From the NCBI GenBank assembly GCA_030142905.1, contig JASJOG010000043.1, positions 1,746,501 to 1,810,500 of the forward strand: a stretch of 64,000 bases of DNA, written 5' to 3'. The stretch's first letter is position 1; every line of letters begins with the position of its first letter. Shown here piece after piece: positions 24,870 to 37,307 of the stretch. The position numbers and the translations under genes were made by a program. The stretch is from Heliopora coerulea. Its lineage: Eukaryota > Cnidaria > Anthozoa > Scleralcyonacea > Helioporidae. Below the pieces are notes generated by a model that saw only the letters and a program-made list of their open reading frames with translations, ran no database searches and had not been told where the DNA came from.

Positions 24870-27800
24870 AAGAAGAAGAAATGATGATGATATGGTGAGT
24901 AAGCTATATTTTTGCTGGGTAACCCAGTTCTAAAACTGTTCTCTGTAAAGATCCTGACTAATATGACTAAAGTAAATGTGTATGAAAACTAATATTGATT
25001 ATTTTCAAAATCTTTTGTCATTTTAGTGTTTGATACTGGGCGTGAGGAACTGCCTGGAAATTGTGCTTTGGGCCAACTGACAAGTGTTGGTTTTAAACAA
25101 CAGCTTACCCTTGGAGAGCATTTCAGAACTGTTTATGTAGATAATAGCTTTTTGTCCAGTAATTTAACTTCAAAAGAGCTATACATTCGAAGTGATGGTA
25201 AGTTGGTATTGTTTATATTTTCACGTAGCATGCATGAAACAAAATAACTGCTGCTCTGATATTGATAGTGATACTCATCCAACTGGTTGAGAAGTCACCA
25301 TGTCTTTTACAACCATAGTATAGTTTTGCATCCCTAGAACATAAAACTTGCAATATGTAACATATATAAACATAGGATAGCTTCAGTGGTCCAAATAGCT
25401 GATAAAGCTTTCCTGAACTAGTTGGAGTATGACATCAAATTTGGGTTTTTTTGATAAACTATTAACTTGATTTATTGAAACAGCGACAGTCTATAATTAT
25501 TTAAACACAGCAAGTTAATCTTCTTGAATTAAGTTGTACCTCTTTTATTTTTTTAGATGTCTACCGAACAATGCAGGTGTGTGACATATTTTTCATTGTC
25601 TCTAAGGTTTCCTAAGTGTAAGTAAACAGTTCAGAAGCATAATTAGCTTTGCAAATCTAACTGTAGATTATGTGTCATGTTGCCTAGTTGATAAAACACT
25701 GTACTGTATATTACTAAACTAGTCTGATTTAAAGTTCAAATCTGATAAAGGCTAATTAATATACTTTTTGCCAAGTGCGATTAGATGAATTCAGGTACAT
25801 GTGCTTTTGATATGGTCATCAGATTGTTTTATAAGTATTTATAATGTGGTCAACTGAAAATCCCTAGTACTGCAAAATGTGTTTCAGTAAAAATTAATGT
25901 TCATCCTGATATGATGTGGAAGTGACTTCAGAGTTAGTGTTGACAAATTGCATAAAATGAAATGTGTGTAATTTTAGTCTGCCCAGATGTTTATGACTGG
26001 AATGTATCCTCCTTCACAACCAGTGGAGGGACGTGTTACTGTTGTCGACATAAACACAATGGATCCAACTTTTGATGACATTTCCCCAAATAGAAGGTAA
26101 AATCTGTTAATTGAAACATCTGGTAGGTCTGTTATCATGCCTGGATATTAGCATCCGGTCATGGACATTGTCTGGTACAAATTTGTCATTTATAGAGTTT
26201 TGACAGTCACAAATTTGACTATGTCACTTTGTCTGCAATGGTTTTTGGTAACATTGATTTCCAGTTTCATTACAAGACCAACTATTAATATTTGTTTCAA
26301 ATCAATCACTCTTCATTTGCATATTAAATTAGTGAATGCAAGAGAGTTGCCATGAGTGGTTTTGCAAGTTACCTGAGAGATCGTGTGCTGGTGAACATAG
26401 TGGCGAAGTGCGACTGTCTTGAATATTGATTGTTTATAATCACTCTAGTGTTAAATTATATACAACATATCTAAGAAAATAACTTCATTTTTTTATGTCT
26501 GCTGACACAAATAGTGTTAGCAATGATAGCCATATTGATCAAGACTTGACCACTGACAATGACTTACATGAGAAACATTTGTCTGATTCAGATGATAGTA
26601 ATGCTAGTTTTGCAGGTTTCCTACCTGGGGGTTTACTGTGACTTTGAGGATTTAAATTGATCAAAGAGACATGTGATGGTTCAAGAATAAATTAATTGTT
26701 GATGATTTTGATCTTTTTGTAGTCGTATACTACGTGTATAAATCTACATGTATAATACTTTTAAATAAAATTGTGTGCAGTGCATGTATCGTTCATACTT
26801 TTAAGTTTTAATATCCCATACCAATGCTTGTATACAATAACAATTATTATTATACAACAACTGTACGAATAGCAATCAAATTATAGTCTTGTTAAGTGAC
26901 AGGTACATTTTGTTTTGTGACAGGCACAATCTGATTGATGCTGGTCATTTTGACAGCCAGAGCAAAAAAAAATATATCCAGGCTTGCCTGTTATATACTT
27001 CTTGGATATTGCATACATACAGCCATAATGCTTTCTCCACATGCATGAAAAATGCAAGCTTTTTTACCCCTTCCCATTTCATTTCTCTGTCCAAGCTTCT
27101 TCCATTCTTCAGTTTACTTCTGCTCTTCACTCCATTCCCATTTTACTCAATGCCTTCCTCAACCAGATGCCTTTGCAATGCATCATGGGAAGGTAATTGC
27201 TGCGTGATGGCCATGATGACTGATCATCCATCTTTGATGGAAAAATTCAAACTTTCCTCAAACAGCTGTAATAAATTTTCTGTAAATTCACTCCTGGTTA
27301 CTGAAAATGTTTCCATTTGCAAATTAACCCATCAACAGGCAAGGACACACTTTGACATTTTACTCCAGCAAACATCAGACAACTTTACTGGTCCAAAAGA
27401 TGAACATTGCCCCTTTATGAGTTAACATTCCTCTGTTGTCAATGAATTGAATATGTTCCATTTTAAATTTCAAGGGTGTCCAACTTAAAGGCCTTTACCA
27501 AAGTATTTGCAACCTCTTAATGAACCCTCAGAAAGACCTTTAGATTAGCCACAATTGTTTCCAGAATTAGTTGGCATGCCCCGTAAAATTTTTCATTTCG
27601 CTAAAAATGTTTTGGTAAATTATCCATACTCCCCTCCCATCCTCCCAATGTTGTTCATAAAAAATCCATTGGTCACCTACGGCAAGGTGCAGTTCATTAA
27701 TCTCCTCCTACTGAAATAACATTGAAAGAGGGAAGGGGGGAGAACAGTGAGATTTTGAGCCATTGTGACAACATTCTTTAGAATGATTGCAGCTTCCACT

Positions 27801-30800
27801 TCATTGTCTTCCGTACATTATTTCCACTCTTTCCTGCCTCCTCTCCTCCGCTTGGTTCCACTGTCTCCTGCCCCTTATTCTCCCTTCACTTCATTCTTAT
27901 TCTCTCATCTCTCCTGTTCTAGCTCTTTCCCTTTCCCTGCTAGCCTTCTCTCTTCTATTTTTCCACTCTTCCATCAATTTCTTCTCCTTTGCTTTCCCTC
28001 CTTTTCCCTCTTCTCCCACTCTCCCCTCCCCAACCCACTTCACTACCACTTTTCCCCTCTTTCCTCTTCATCTTCCACCTCTCCCCACAATTCCCTCCAC
28101 TCATCCTTCTCTCTTATTCCTTCTTTGTTTCCTCTACTTTGCATCTCCTTCTCCTTATCACCCCCTTTTTTATGCCTTTAACCTTTTCCTGTCACTCCTC
28201 ATCCTTTTCTTCATTACTTCTCACCCACCTCCCTCATCCTTTGTCTCTCTTCTTTTCTGCCTTCGTCCTTGACCACAGTGGAACAATATCAACCCAAGAA
28301 TTCATGCTGTCTAGAAAAAGGGTGTAACGATTCATATACCATTTAATTCGATTTTGATTATTGCCTGTTGATTTCAGATATATTTCGATTCGATTATCCA
28401 AATGTTTCTAACTTCCTATCATACAAAAATTAAACAGCAACTCCTTAAATAGGATCCAAAACTCAAAAATGCTTAACTTTTTACCAAGCAACACAAAATG
28501 GCGTACGAACTCTATGGTGTACAAACTCCTTAGCTCCTTAATCAATAACATCCATTGTAAAGGTTTCTGAATTCTGATGTCATAAAATAAGACATCAGAC
28601 TCCTTTGAATAAACGATTGCTAAAAATTTGAAAACTAAGTGTCTTTTTATTTGTATTTAATGCTTTAAAGACATCTTTCATGGGCAACCTGGAGCAATTC
28701 AAATCGAACGAAAATCGAAATGTGGAACCAAAAAAATCGTGAATCGAACCGAATGATCATAATCGCGATTAACCGAGAATTCGATTAATCGTTACACCCC
28801 TATCTAGAAACAGACAATGAAGCTGGCTTGGAAATCCTTCGTGGTGTAAAACTGGTTTTCCTTATAAACAGCTTCAGTTCAAGCAATTTGCATTTAAGTT
28901 GTTGAAAATGTAGCAATGTTACTCAGAGTTTGTTATAGGGATGGCTTTTAATATTAGAAATGAATTTATTAAAACCATATCCAAATTGAAAACAATATTA
29001 AAAATAACGCTGATTGTTCTACTAATTTTTATTTTTGTTTCTTCTAGGTTGTGTCCCAAAATTGCCGAGTACGAAAGTGAATTCTTTAAAAGTGCAAAGT
29101 TCTTGGCTCACTATGCAAATGTAACCATGAAACTTTTCAGTGATATTAAAGTTGCACTTCAAGTTGACAACTTTGGTAAGAATTTCAAGGTTTAATTGTT
29201 TAACCCTTAGCTCCAAGATTATGGATGAGTTACTTTTTGCTATATAGCCACAGGATAGTTATGTTGCCCTTCGTCTGGGACATTTCTCATATTTCTTCAA
29301 TGAAGACATATTATGCAGATTCATGTTCAAAGTGAATTGATCTTAAAGATCTCAAAAGTAATCGGTCGCAAAAGAGTTAACCATATCAATTTTTATGCAA
29401 AACAATCTAACCAGAAAATGCACTCTGACTGGAAAGTGCAGAAAGCGTCGGAGGAAAACCATGGCGTATGACGATGAAACAGTGAGAGACCATGACGTAT
29501 CTCCGACAAATAGCAGTCAAATTATATATACAGAAATGAATGTGAACAAATAAAACTGAGAAATTGTCCCCACATGCTGACTTCCTCTTCAAATTAATTC
29601 TCTGACCGGGAATCGCCGCATTTGACTCTGCCAACAACTCTCCGGATTAATCTCATCTGCATATCCACACTTTGAACTTCGAGTTATTTTTCGACCGGTT
29701 TATTGACTGTCGAGCTTTTTTATTATAAAGAAACACATCCACACAAGCATACATCCCAGAGTAACTGCTCACATGGATCTTTACGTCTTCGACGAAAATC
29801 CGACGTTTGTTCTGTAATTTTTACTTTAGGTTATGAAGACCTAGCGCACCTATTTGATTGTCTTAATGTCCACTACTGTCACAAAGTTCAGGTACCATCT
29901 GGCATTACACCAGATCTATATCAGAGAATCATGGATGAAATGAGCTGGCTGGTTTATTCGATATATTCTTACCCAAGTCCTCAAGCGTTTTCGCGAGTTG
30001 GCATTGGGTTCTTGATCAAAGAAATGTTTCAGGTATTGTCAAACTAGTTACTAAATGACAGTTAAATGTGGGTTATAAACGGTCTTGTGGCTGGTTGTTG
30101 TTAACATTTGTGGAGAAATAATTGGACACAAGTCCTGATAATTCGATAATTTAAAACTGTTTGATAACATTCGAGGTTGTAGTATCTATAACTTTTTATA
30201 GTACTTTTAAATTTCCAATTTTGTACAGCGATTATTGTTGTTCTTCTTGGTGTAGGAGATCGATGACATGATGGAAGACAAGTCTATGAGAAAGTTCCTT
30301 TTCTATTCTGGACACGACAGTACACGTAAGAAATCCAAAGTAGATGTTTTGCTTTAGTATAGTGACTATTGAATGAAATAGCAAGCATTGTTTAATAAAT
30401 AATTACTTTGGCACGCAGCATTATTGCATATAATACAGGCAGCTTCGGTTTGCGACCTCAGCTGTCTGCATTATATCCATTAATGCTGCGTGCCTTAGTA
30501 ATTATCTGTTAAATAATGCCGAGTGAAAACTGTAGGTATTGATGCGGGTCAGTAATTATATTGTGCGTACCGTTGTTTCGCCCTGTATCTCATAGTTGTG
30601 CTCCCCCCCCAACATATGCTCCTACCTCTGAAGTCCGGCCCTTGACCTGTCGTTCTGGTCGTTACCTTTGTGCTGGCCTATGCACTTGAGCCTGCTGTAA
30701 AATTCGTGAACTTACACTTGTGCGTACTCTCCCTCTTTTACTAATTACATCTCTTCATGTGAACCGGGGTTGATATTTCATTTTGTGTGTGAATTCTTTC

Positions 30801-31040
30801 ACAGTCATGTCGTTGTTGACCGCTTTCAACATTGGTGACGGTAAATGGACACCGTACGCTTCCTATTTGATCATTGAAGTGTACGAAATGACCAATGGAT
30901 CATTTTCTATGCGCGTCCTGTACAATGGTCGGCAGATAAAACTTCCTTTCTGCGGGGGCAGCGAGATGTGTGACATTGACACCGCGAAAAAATATGTGGA
31001 AACCGTTGTCCCTAAAGACCGTGAAACTGAATGCTTTTAA
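21820..31040 (+). CDS. Histidine acid phosphatase (lysosomal/prostatic type), 415 aa, nine exons
   Basis: Histidine acid phosphatase hydrolysing phosphomonoesters, predicted secreted or lysosomal. Exons: 21820-21977, 24509-24651, 25027-25197, 25557-25576, 25978-26096, 29048-29175, 29830-30032, 30256-30325, 30805-31040; all phases agree (1248 nt). I chose the ATG at 21820 because it opens a clear signal peptide (MKAFLASVCLALSAW...A); an in-frame ATG at 21736 would bury it. The catalytic RHGDR (residues 53-57) spans the first intron. The proton-donor motif HDST lies at residues 334-337, followed by L. Also present are the family-typical YIRSDD..RTMQSAQ block, several paired Cys and a C-terminus VVPKDRETECF resembling VVPKDWQQEC of lysosomal acid phosphatase. 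Length fits ACP2/ACP3 (about 390-425 aa), but no membrane tail follows, so it is probably soluble. The exact subfamily is uncertain. An ATTAAA lies at 31301-31306. Confidence 0.88.
22967..24111 (-). mobile_element. Defective pogo/Tigger-like DNA transposon, 1145 bp, in phosphatase intron 1
   Basis: Terminal inverted repeats begin CCGTAATTTCCGGCGTG at the left and end CGCCAGAAATTACGG at the right, each flanked by TA (22965-22966 and 24112-24113), the duplication typical of Tc1/mariner-pogo elements. Sub-terminal GCATTACCCGCAC-type motifs repeat several times near both ends. The interior holds only the C-terminal part of a transposase. The TIRs contain unusually many CpG sites for this AT-rich region. 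Confidence 0.85.
23264..23720 (-). pseudogene. Transposase C-terminal fragment, frameshifted (pogo/Tigger-like)
   Basis: Minus-strand translation starts with VIPGGLTKKLQPLDIS..FKNHLREEWEKW, the signature just after the DDE core of pogo/Tigger-type transposases. It then shifts frame near 23573 and continues with DGIHTFTQTGKIRKAS, a VIRAWKAVS block, NGFCKAGI and an acidic tail. The DNA-binding N-terminus and the DDE catalytic residues are missing, so the copy cannot make active transposase. Confidence 0.85.
24820..24892. repeat. (ATA)n-(GAA)n-(ATG)n compound microsatellite
   Basis: A run of ATA units passes directly into about fourteen GAA units (24840-24881) and then a few ATG units. It lies in the second intron of the acid phosphatase gene. 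Confidence 0.95.
27800..28270. repeat. Long C/T-rich (polypyrimidine) tract in phosphatase intron 5
   Basis: About 470 bp almost entirely of C and T on the given strand, made of irregular CTCC, TTCC and CCTCTT units with no fixed period. It generates overlapping open frames in several phases rich in Ser, Leu, Pro and Phe, which I treat as artefacts of low complexity. It lies about 780 bp upstream of exon 6 and next to a hAT-type MITE. Confidence 0.85.
28318..28802. mobile_element. hAT-type non-autonomous element (MITE), 485 bp
   Basis: Terminal inverted repeats AAGGGTGTAACGATTCAT at the left and ATTAATCGTTACACCCCTA at the right are flanked by a perfect 8-bp direct repeat TCTAGAAA (28310-28317 and 28803-28810). 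An 8-bp duplication is the hAT hallmark. Sub-terminal TCGATTCGATT motifs are inverted at the other end. There is no transposase. Confidence 0.88.
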
Positions 31041-33296
31041 TTCTCACTGATCGCGAGTCTCTTGGAGTTTCCGTGGAATGACCGATAAAGACATTCCGGA
31101 TGTGATAATTTTTCTTGTAATTTCATTGTCCAGAGAAGTAGTGGTGGTGATTGTAATTTTGGGAAATCTTCCGTTTGTTGCCTGCACAAGTAGGTAAATC
31201 TTAGTTTTGCACTTGTCTTCAACGTTTCCCATTACGGACAAATTGTGCACTGATATTATGGCTGACTTTTAATATTTTAATTACGATCTTTCGTGAATGA
31301 ATTAAAAGAAAATATTCAAGCATTGAAGTATCGTGAGGTTTGGATTTGAACTGGAGAAACGATCTTAAATGTTACAGGCTATTTAAGAACTTCCTTTTCC
31401 AGCGTTGTAAAGCAAGTCTTTATTCAAAACGTTTCAGAGAGGAATGGGTTTAATTTTAACGTGGATGGAATTGATCACTTAATTGTAAAAGGAAACTCAC
31501 TGCATTTGAATTAGTCTTTTATTAAAGCACTCAAAATGTAAAAAGCTAGCCTGGAAATGGCTTACTTAGTTTGACTTGTCGTAAGTGGGGATCAACCTCT
31601 TTAACTACACTGAATGTAGCACTGTTAAAGTATTGGATTGTATGCACTCGTTGATCAAGTGTCACATAGTGATTATATAATCACTGCTCAACATAAATTT
31701 CTAAAAAATATTTTTCAATTTTTGTAATCTTCCTCATCGCTGCTCAATGATTTGAATGAGTCTGAAAAAAAAAAAAAGTAGTTGTGATATGAGATACAAA
31801 GTTCTCATATGGACAAGGATATCTAAAAGTAAATATGAAGAAAAAGAAATGCTTCTAATGCAAAACTTGCTAGTGAAACAACAATTTCATTGATGAAAAT
31901 GCTCCCATTTCCCACACCTAAAGACCAATTACCCACGTTCCTATGTAGGGTAGCTCGGAGTAGTAGTTTTTTGCTTGGCAGGATGCCGGATGGTCGCTTT
32001 TTTCATCCTACACTAACAACTTTCCAAAGTTTACTGGTTTACCATTAAAACTGTTTAAAACAAGATGAATAATTAATCCAAAGCAGACAATTTACCAACA
32101 ACTATAATACTTGGGTGATATTTTGGCAGAATCTCTATAAAAGTTTCTTTATAACGCAATCAATGACCCGATCAACAGCAGGACCTCCCGTTGACGAGAA
32201 AAATCGTGTAGTATGAAAAAGAGCAAACTATTTGAAGACTGACTTTGCGGGGAAATTGGCCAGCTTTAGGCCAGTGTCAGATGTAATCTAGCGTGGCCGT
32301 GAGGCGAGGTTTTGCATGTTTATGTACTGTGTAACACACTTCACTTCCTATTCCCAGATGATTGTAAAAGATAAATTTTTTGATTTCTTCTCATTATATT
32401 ATGTGAAGACACTGGTTCAAAGCTGATAATTAACTATCCGGTCACCCGGTCGCATCTTACATAGTGAAAAAAAATTCCATTATGTCAGTAGATGTATTGA
32501 GTGTACCCTGTCCATATAACTAAAACAGTGAACTTGAACAATGGAACTTTTAATCAAAGCTATCTCGATTTAAAAAGACTCTTTCCCAGCAGGGTCAATC
32601 ATCCATTATTTTACTCTGCCTAACACCAGACAATTTCATTGTCAAGGGGAGCCTGGGGGAGACGTCTAACTGGGGACAAAATAAACAGGGACCTGGGTCC
32701 GAGGCGGGAAAATTTCAACTGGAGAGAAGAACTTGGGAAATATGGTCAAGAAAGTAACAAAAGTTGAAGGAATTTAGGAAAACTGAAGGCAAAGTTGCTG
32801 GGTATGAGACAAAAACACGAGGTAAAAGGTTGAAATATATAAAGGGACAATCATTTGATCGTATGAAGCTCTCAGAAGTGCTTGTTTGAAACGAAACAAT
32901 AATGGACGTCTAAACTTGTTCTTAGTTGTTTTAAACAACGATGAAACAGCAAAACAAAACTTGAAGAAAATCTATAAGATATTCAAGTTAAATATGAGAA
33001 CCAGTTTAATTTATTCTTAGTGTGATATTCCACTTTGACAGCGTTCCTGAAAAGTTATCAAAAAAGCTAACGGAAAATTACAGTTCACCAAAGGTAAATA
33101 GTTGTCAAATTGTTGGGAAGATTTTACTTTGACCATGCATGTATCTTGTGTGGTGAAATCAGGTTGTTCGAAAGGAGTAGAACCAACGTTTCATGTTGTC
33201 TCTCCCTAAAAGAGGTTTTACTGGCCATTGAAAAGTAGAGGAGAGGATGTTGACTCTTAAAATTACGGAAAACTGAAAGCTAAGAGGCTTCCTAGA
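31041..33296. other. Intergenic region between two converging genes
   Basis: About 2.2 kb between the 3' end of the acid phosphatase gene and the 3' end of the leftward coiled-coil gene. A plus-strand ATTAAA lies at 31301-31306 and a minus-strand AATAAA near 33008-33013. I see no gene, RNA or clear repeat here. Confidence 0.4.
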
Positions 33297-34730
33297 TCAT
33301 TGTTTTCGCATGTTTAAAGTCAGTGTGGCTATATCTGTGTGCCTCTGTGGCTTCCCGTACAAAATACCGCCGTCTGTGGAGATAACTCCGTAGGATTGAT
33401 GAATGCAAAACACCATCATACAAAACAAACCTGGCGGTCCAACGTGAATTCTTTTCAAGCTGCCTGAATCTTTTTCAGAGTGGTCATTTGAATTTTTAGT
33501 TTCATCCTTTGGTTTCACTTCTGAAAACAAGATATGAGAAATAACCATGCAGAGCTACTTCTAAATGGGTTTTACCCTGAAAAGCTTTGCACTCACTTTA
33601 CAGCTCACTAGAAAAAGTTGCCCTAAGTCATATATACAAATAAATACCTCTTGATATTTTATTTTCAGGAAGTTCTTTTAGTTCTTGGCCTGATAGTGAC
33701 ACTTGACTTCTCCTGGATGAACTTGCTATTTTAATCGTCGATTTCATCGTAACATCAGTTAAGTTTTGGTTTCGTTGTGATACTTTTTTCAGGAATCTGT
33801 CAACGCAGTTTTTTCGAACAATCGCCGTTCGCCATAATTCCTTAATTTCCTCCGTCGTTTTTTTTGACGAAAATGGCACCGAAAATTCCTTCCCTTCTTT
33901 GGGCAATCCGTATGCAAGTCTTGAGACAGATGGCCTTTCGAGCGCATTCCGGCTAATGTGCATCTTTTTAAGTCTGCTTTTCTTAGTTTCAGAGAATTTT
34001 TCTCGTACTCGTCTCAGTTCCCTTCGATTTTTCTCGTCTTCTTTCAGCCTCCTGTTGAACTCCTGGATACGTTTGTTTACTTCCTTCCGGATAGTCTGCG
34101 TTTGAAATTCGTTCATTCTCGCTCTAATGCTTTCCACTCTCCTGCCTCGCTCTTTGTGGTTCAGATAAATCGACCTGAGTCGCCTAAACATTTGAGCGGC
34201 TTTACCATCAAGTTCAATGTCGTGCGATCGTCCATTAATTGATCTTGACTCTGCTTTTGAGATTTTACGTTTTTCCGAAGCCCTGTCATCTGTCGGGCTG
34301 CTCCTTGTCCGCTCGCTTCCACTCCTGGTAAGCATGGTTAGCTGGGCGCGATGATTTGCCCACGACCTGGCCCATCGGCTATTTTCTACCGGTCCATCGG
34401 CTATTTTCAGGTCCTTCACGATTGATAGCCAGTCAACGTTTTCTGAAACCTTCTTTGTCACAGCATATTTGAAGGTTTCTGCATATAACGGTAAAGTTAG
34501 AAACACAAATTGTACTGTGTCAATAGGTCCTCTACTATTTCCACCCTGTCCAATCCCCACAATATTTCACTCGTCATCGACTACATGAACGAGTTAAAAC
34601 ATGAATGAAAGGAGTCTATTTTTACTTTCACTTCATGCACAGCAGATCAATCAACAGCAAAATTTATTGCCAAATAAAAAAAACAAAAAAATTCAGCACG
34701 TGCATTATTTACACTCCCAGATTTGGCCAT
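33297..34730 (-). CDS. Unrecognised basic coiled-coil protein, about 356 aa, three exons
   Basis: I do not recognise this family. Exons 2 and 3 are well supported: 34478-33648 and 33520-33297 join in phase (..PENKISRE|VKPKDE..) with good GT..AG sites and a stop at 33297. Exon 1 (34730-34715, starting MAKSG) is proposed only because its donor phase fits; alternatively translation could start at a Met inside exon 2 near 34335. The middle (roughly residues 110-220) is very rich in Arg, Lys and Glu in heptad-like patterns (ELRRVREKFSETKKSRLKK) and suggests a long charged helix or coiled coil. The N-terminal part contains a Trp-rich segment (ENVDWLSIVKDLK, SRWARSWANHRAQ). The last exon changes character, with CMMVFCIHQSYG. 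No signal peptide is evident. It is divergent from the DEK_C+SWIB gene about 2.6 kb away. Confidence 0.6.
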
Positions 34731-37307
34731 ACCGTTTGTCGTTGACGCCTCACTGACCAGTGGGACTCTCAGATTGGTCAGCCGTGTTCGAGTGAGGAAT
34801 GGTCTATCATCACCACGTATTCTGTGAAATGAGTTCCATGCTAGTGGACACAACCTCCGATCGTCCGAGCTGCCAAGTGCAAAATGAGATCAATAACAGG
34901 ACAAATTGTTGAGATACAGTTTTATGGACGTCACATCTTGCTGGGAATGAACGTTTGAAATTAAGCTTATGTTTTTGATGTGATAGATCGAACGCAAGAA
35001 GAGTATTTCATTCGATACCCAAACATCAGGTGTTTTGAATGGCTGAAGATTGTTATGTAAAGATGGTGGCCATAGCGACTTGACACCAAATTTCGTCAAT
35101 GTGTATTTTGGATAAATATGTCACTCGTGTTCTAATAAGATATCCGCATAATTTGTTTTGGTACAGAAAGGGCATGGTAGTAGAGAAAACACCTATTTTT
35201 CTTTTATTCAACCTGATCATCAGTATAAAAGTGCGTGCATACTTAAACATAATAAGTACACAGTGCTTCTTGGTTAATACTGAATTTTAAGGCTTTCTTC
35301 GATTAAATTTATTATTTGCATTAGTTACACAGTAACTAATCAGTGACTTCTATGATTTGACGTAGCATTGGGCGGTGGGAAAAATATTTTGTATTGCTGT
35401 GTTATGGCTCAGATACATTAGCCTCGCAAGGATTGTCATTCATCGCAGGGTGACTAATGGTTTTAGCAAACAACCAACATTTCTAAGTTGATGGGGGTTC
35501 TTCTTTTCTAGTAATTTTTCTTTATCTCACCCTAGTACAACAGAGTACTAGTGGTGACGAGAAATTTTTTTTCCAGGAAATTTGTTAGCAGCTTTGTTGA
35601 AGAACACCGTGAACGCGCGAACGCAACAAGGGTGACCTATGAGAATAGGTGTTTTAAAGCGTGTGGCCTGTTTGAAGCCTTGCGACCTGCGGTACACGGT
35701 CAGATAATTACGAGGTTTTGAGATATCGTTTTAGACAACTGTTTACGAATTAACTCACAAAGCATGGATTAAATGATGGCAGAGTGAAGGATCAGGAACA
35801 TGGATTACTGGTATGGAAAGGCAAAGAAAGACGAGCTCAAAAAATAACTCGAGATAACTTGTATAGTTGATAAAAATAAAGTGTAATAAAATGTTACGAT
35901 CCGTTCGAATGACAGGTCATAGTCAACAACGAAATTAATGTTTCTTCAAAGAGGTTGCAAGCTGAGACTTCATTCGGATTTCGTAAAACTTATCACTTAA
36001 GTCTTCAATGCTTACTGTTTATGTACACATTCAGTCACTCTAGGAACTGGGTTTTCGAACGTTCAACTCCTGCTTGTCCTACATTAGTTGCTGGTAGTGC
36101 ATAATCGGCTTACCTGCTTGGAGTATGAATCATTGAGGGCTTCGTATTTCCTTCCAAAATGAGGGATTCTGTAGATCGTTTGGAACTCATTATCTCATAA
36201 GTTATTCCTCTTAGAGCAAATATCCCAATGATGACATAAGAATGATGTCACCTTGAATAAGGTTAGAGACTTTGAATACATGCAGTCGTGGCCGACCTTG
36301 GTGACAAGGAAATGTTCCGAAATAACATCACTCCAAGTCATTCATCAGCGATGGGTACAGTAAAAGTACAAAGTTAATCTGGAGGAATGAAGAGTTTTAA
36401 TGACCTTTGTGATCTGGTTGCTATAGAAACAATAAGACTACTTGCATCAAGTTGCATGCAGAAGATGTCTTATCGATCAAAAAAATAAAAAGGTCTTAAA
36501 ATTGGCCTATTTAATTAAATAAGATTCAACAATACGGTGGATAGGATAAAGAGATACAATGACTTTTCGAAACCGTAAGAATTAGCTTTACATATTTCAT
36601 TTATTAAAATGTTTGGATTAGATAATTTGACAAATACAAACGTTTCTTGTAACTTTGTTTGCAATAGCTGAACTGTGTATTCGTGTATACTAATTATAAA
36701 TAAATCAGAAACTCAGGCAATTAAGTCATTTATCAGTAAGTAAAGACAGAAGGCCCACTCAGCGAACTTTTAAAGACTTCGTGATCAGGTTTGACTGAGG
36801 CTGGGACAGGTCCCAGTAAAATTCAGGAAATCTTGGGGTTGGGTTGCTTTCCATAAACTGATCACTTGATTTTATGATCATGTCACCATAAATATGTATT
36901 AAATATGGTCACATTATGGTCACGAGATTTTCCCCCAATGAACACTTTAGGCTTAGAATATTTCTTTCCATATTTCCAGTATGTAATATATTCCGTACAA
37001 GGAACTCCTGGAAAGTGCCCTGCTGTTTTGTTCCTCTCATTTCCTTTCTATCTAACCACACAAAATCTCAGAAGTATTTTCCACGACTATCTTACATAAA
37101 GCCGAAAGGGTCCTTATGTCTCCGGAAAAAAACTGGGGCAGAAAAAGGTTCGTGGTGTAGTATGAAATTGGGCTATCAAGGTTACTCATTTTCAATGCTT
37201 TTACCCGCCCTTTGGTCTCAATTAGTGTGAAAATCGTTTACCCCCCTGGTCGGTAGGGTTAACCTGCAATCAGGCATCCAACCTGGCGGTAACAACCAGA
37301 GATCAAG
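34731..37307. other. Divergent intergenic region
   Basis: About 2.6 kb between two divergently transcribed genes, so it should contain both promoters. Open frames on the two strands at 34890-35290 overlap and show no domain or splice evidence. No repeat or RNA gene was recognised. Confidence 0.35.

Noticed and set aside
27765..28327. Overlapping open frames of 112-161 codons in three phases, rich in Ser/Leu/Pro/Phe
   Set aside because: They arise from the C/T-rich tract, which rarely contains stop codons. No domain or splice evidence supports them.
34890..35290. Pair of overlapping plus- and minus-strand open frames of 63-69 codons
   Set aside because: AT-rich chance frames with no domain, no splice sites and no agreement between strands.
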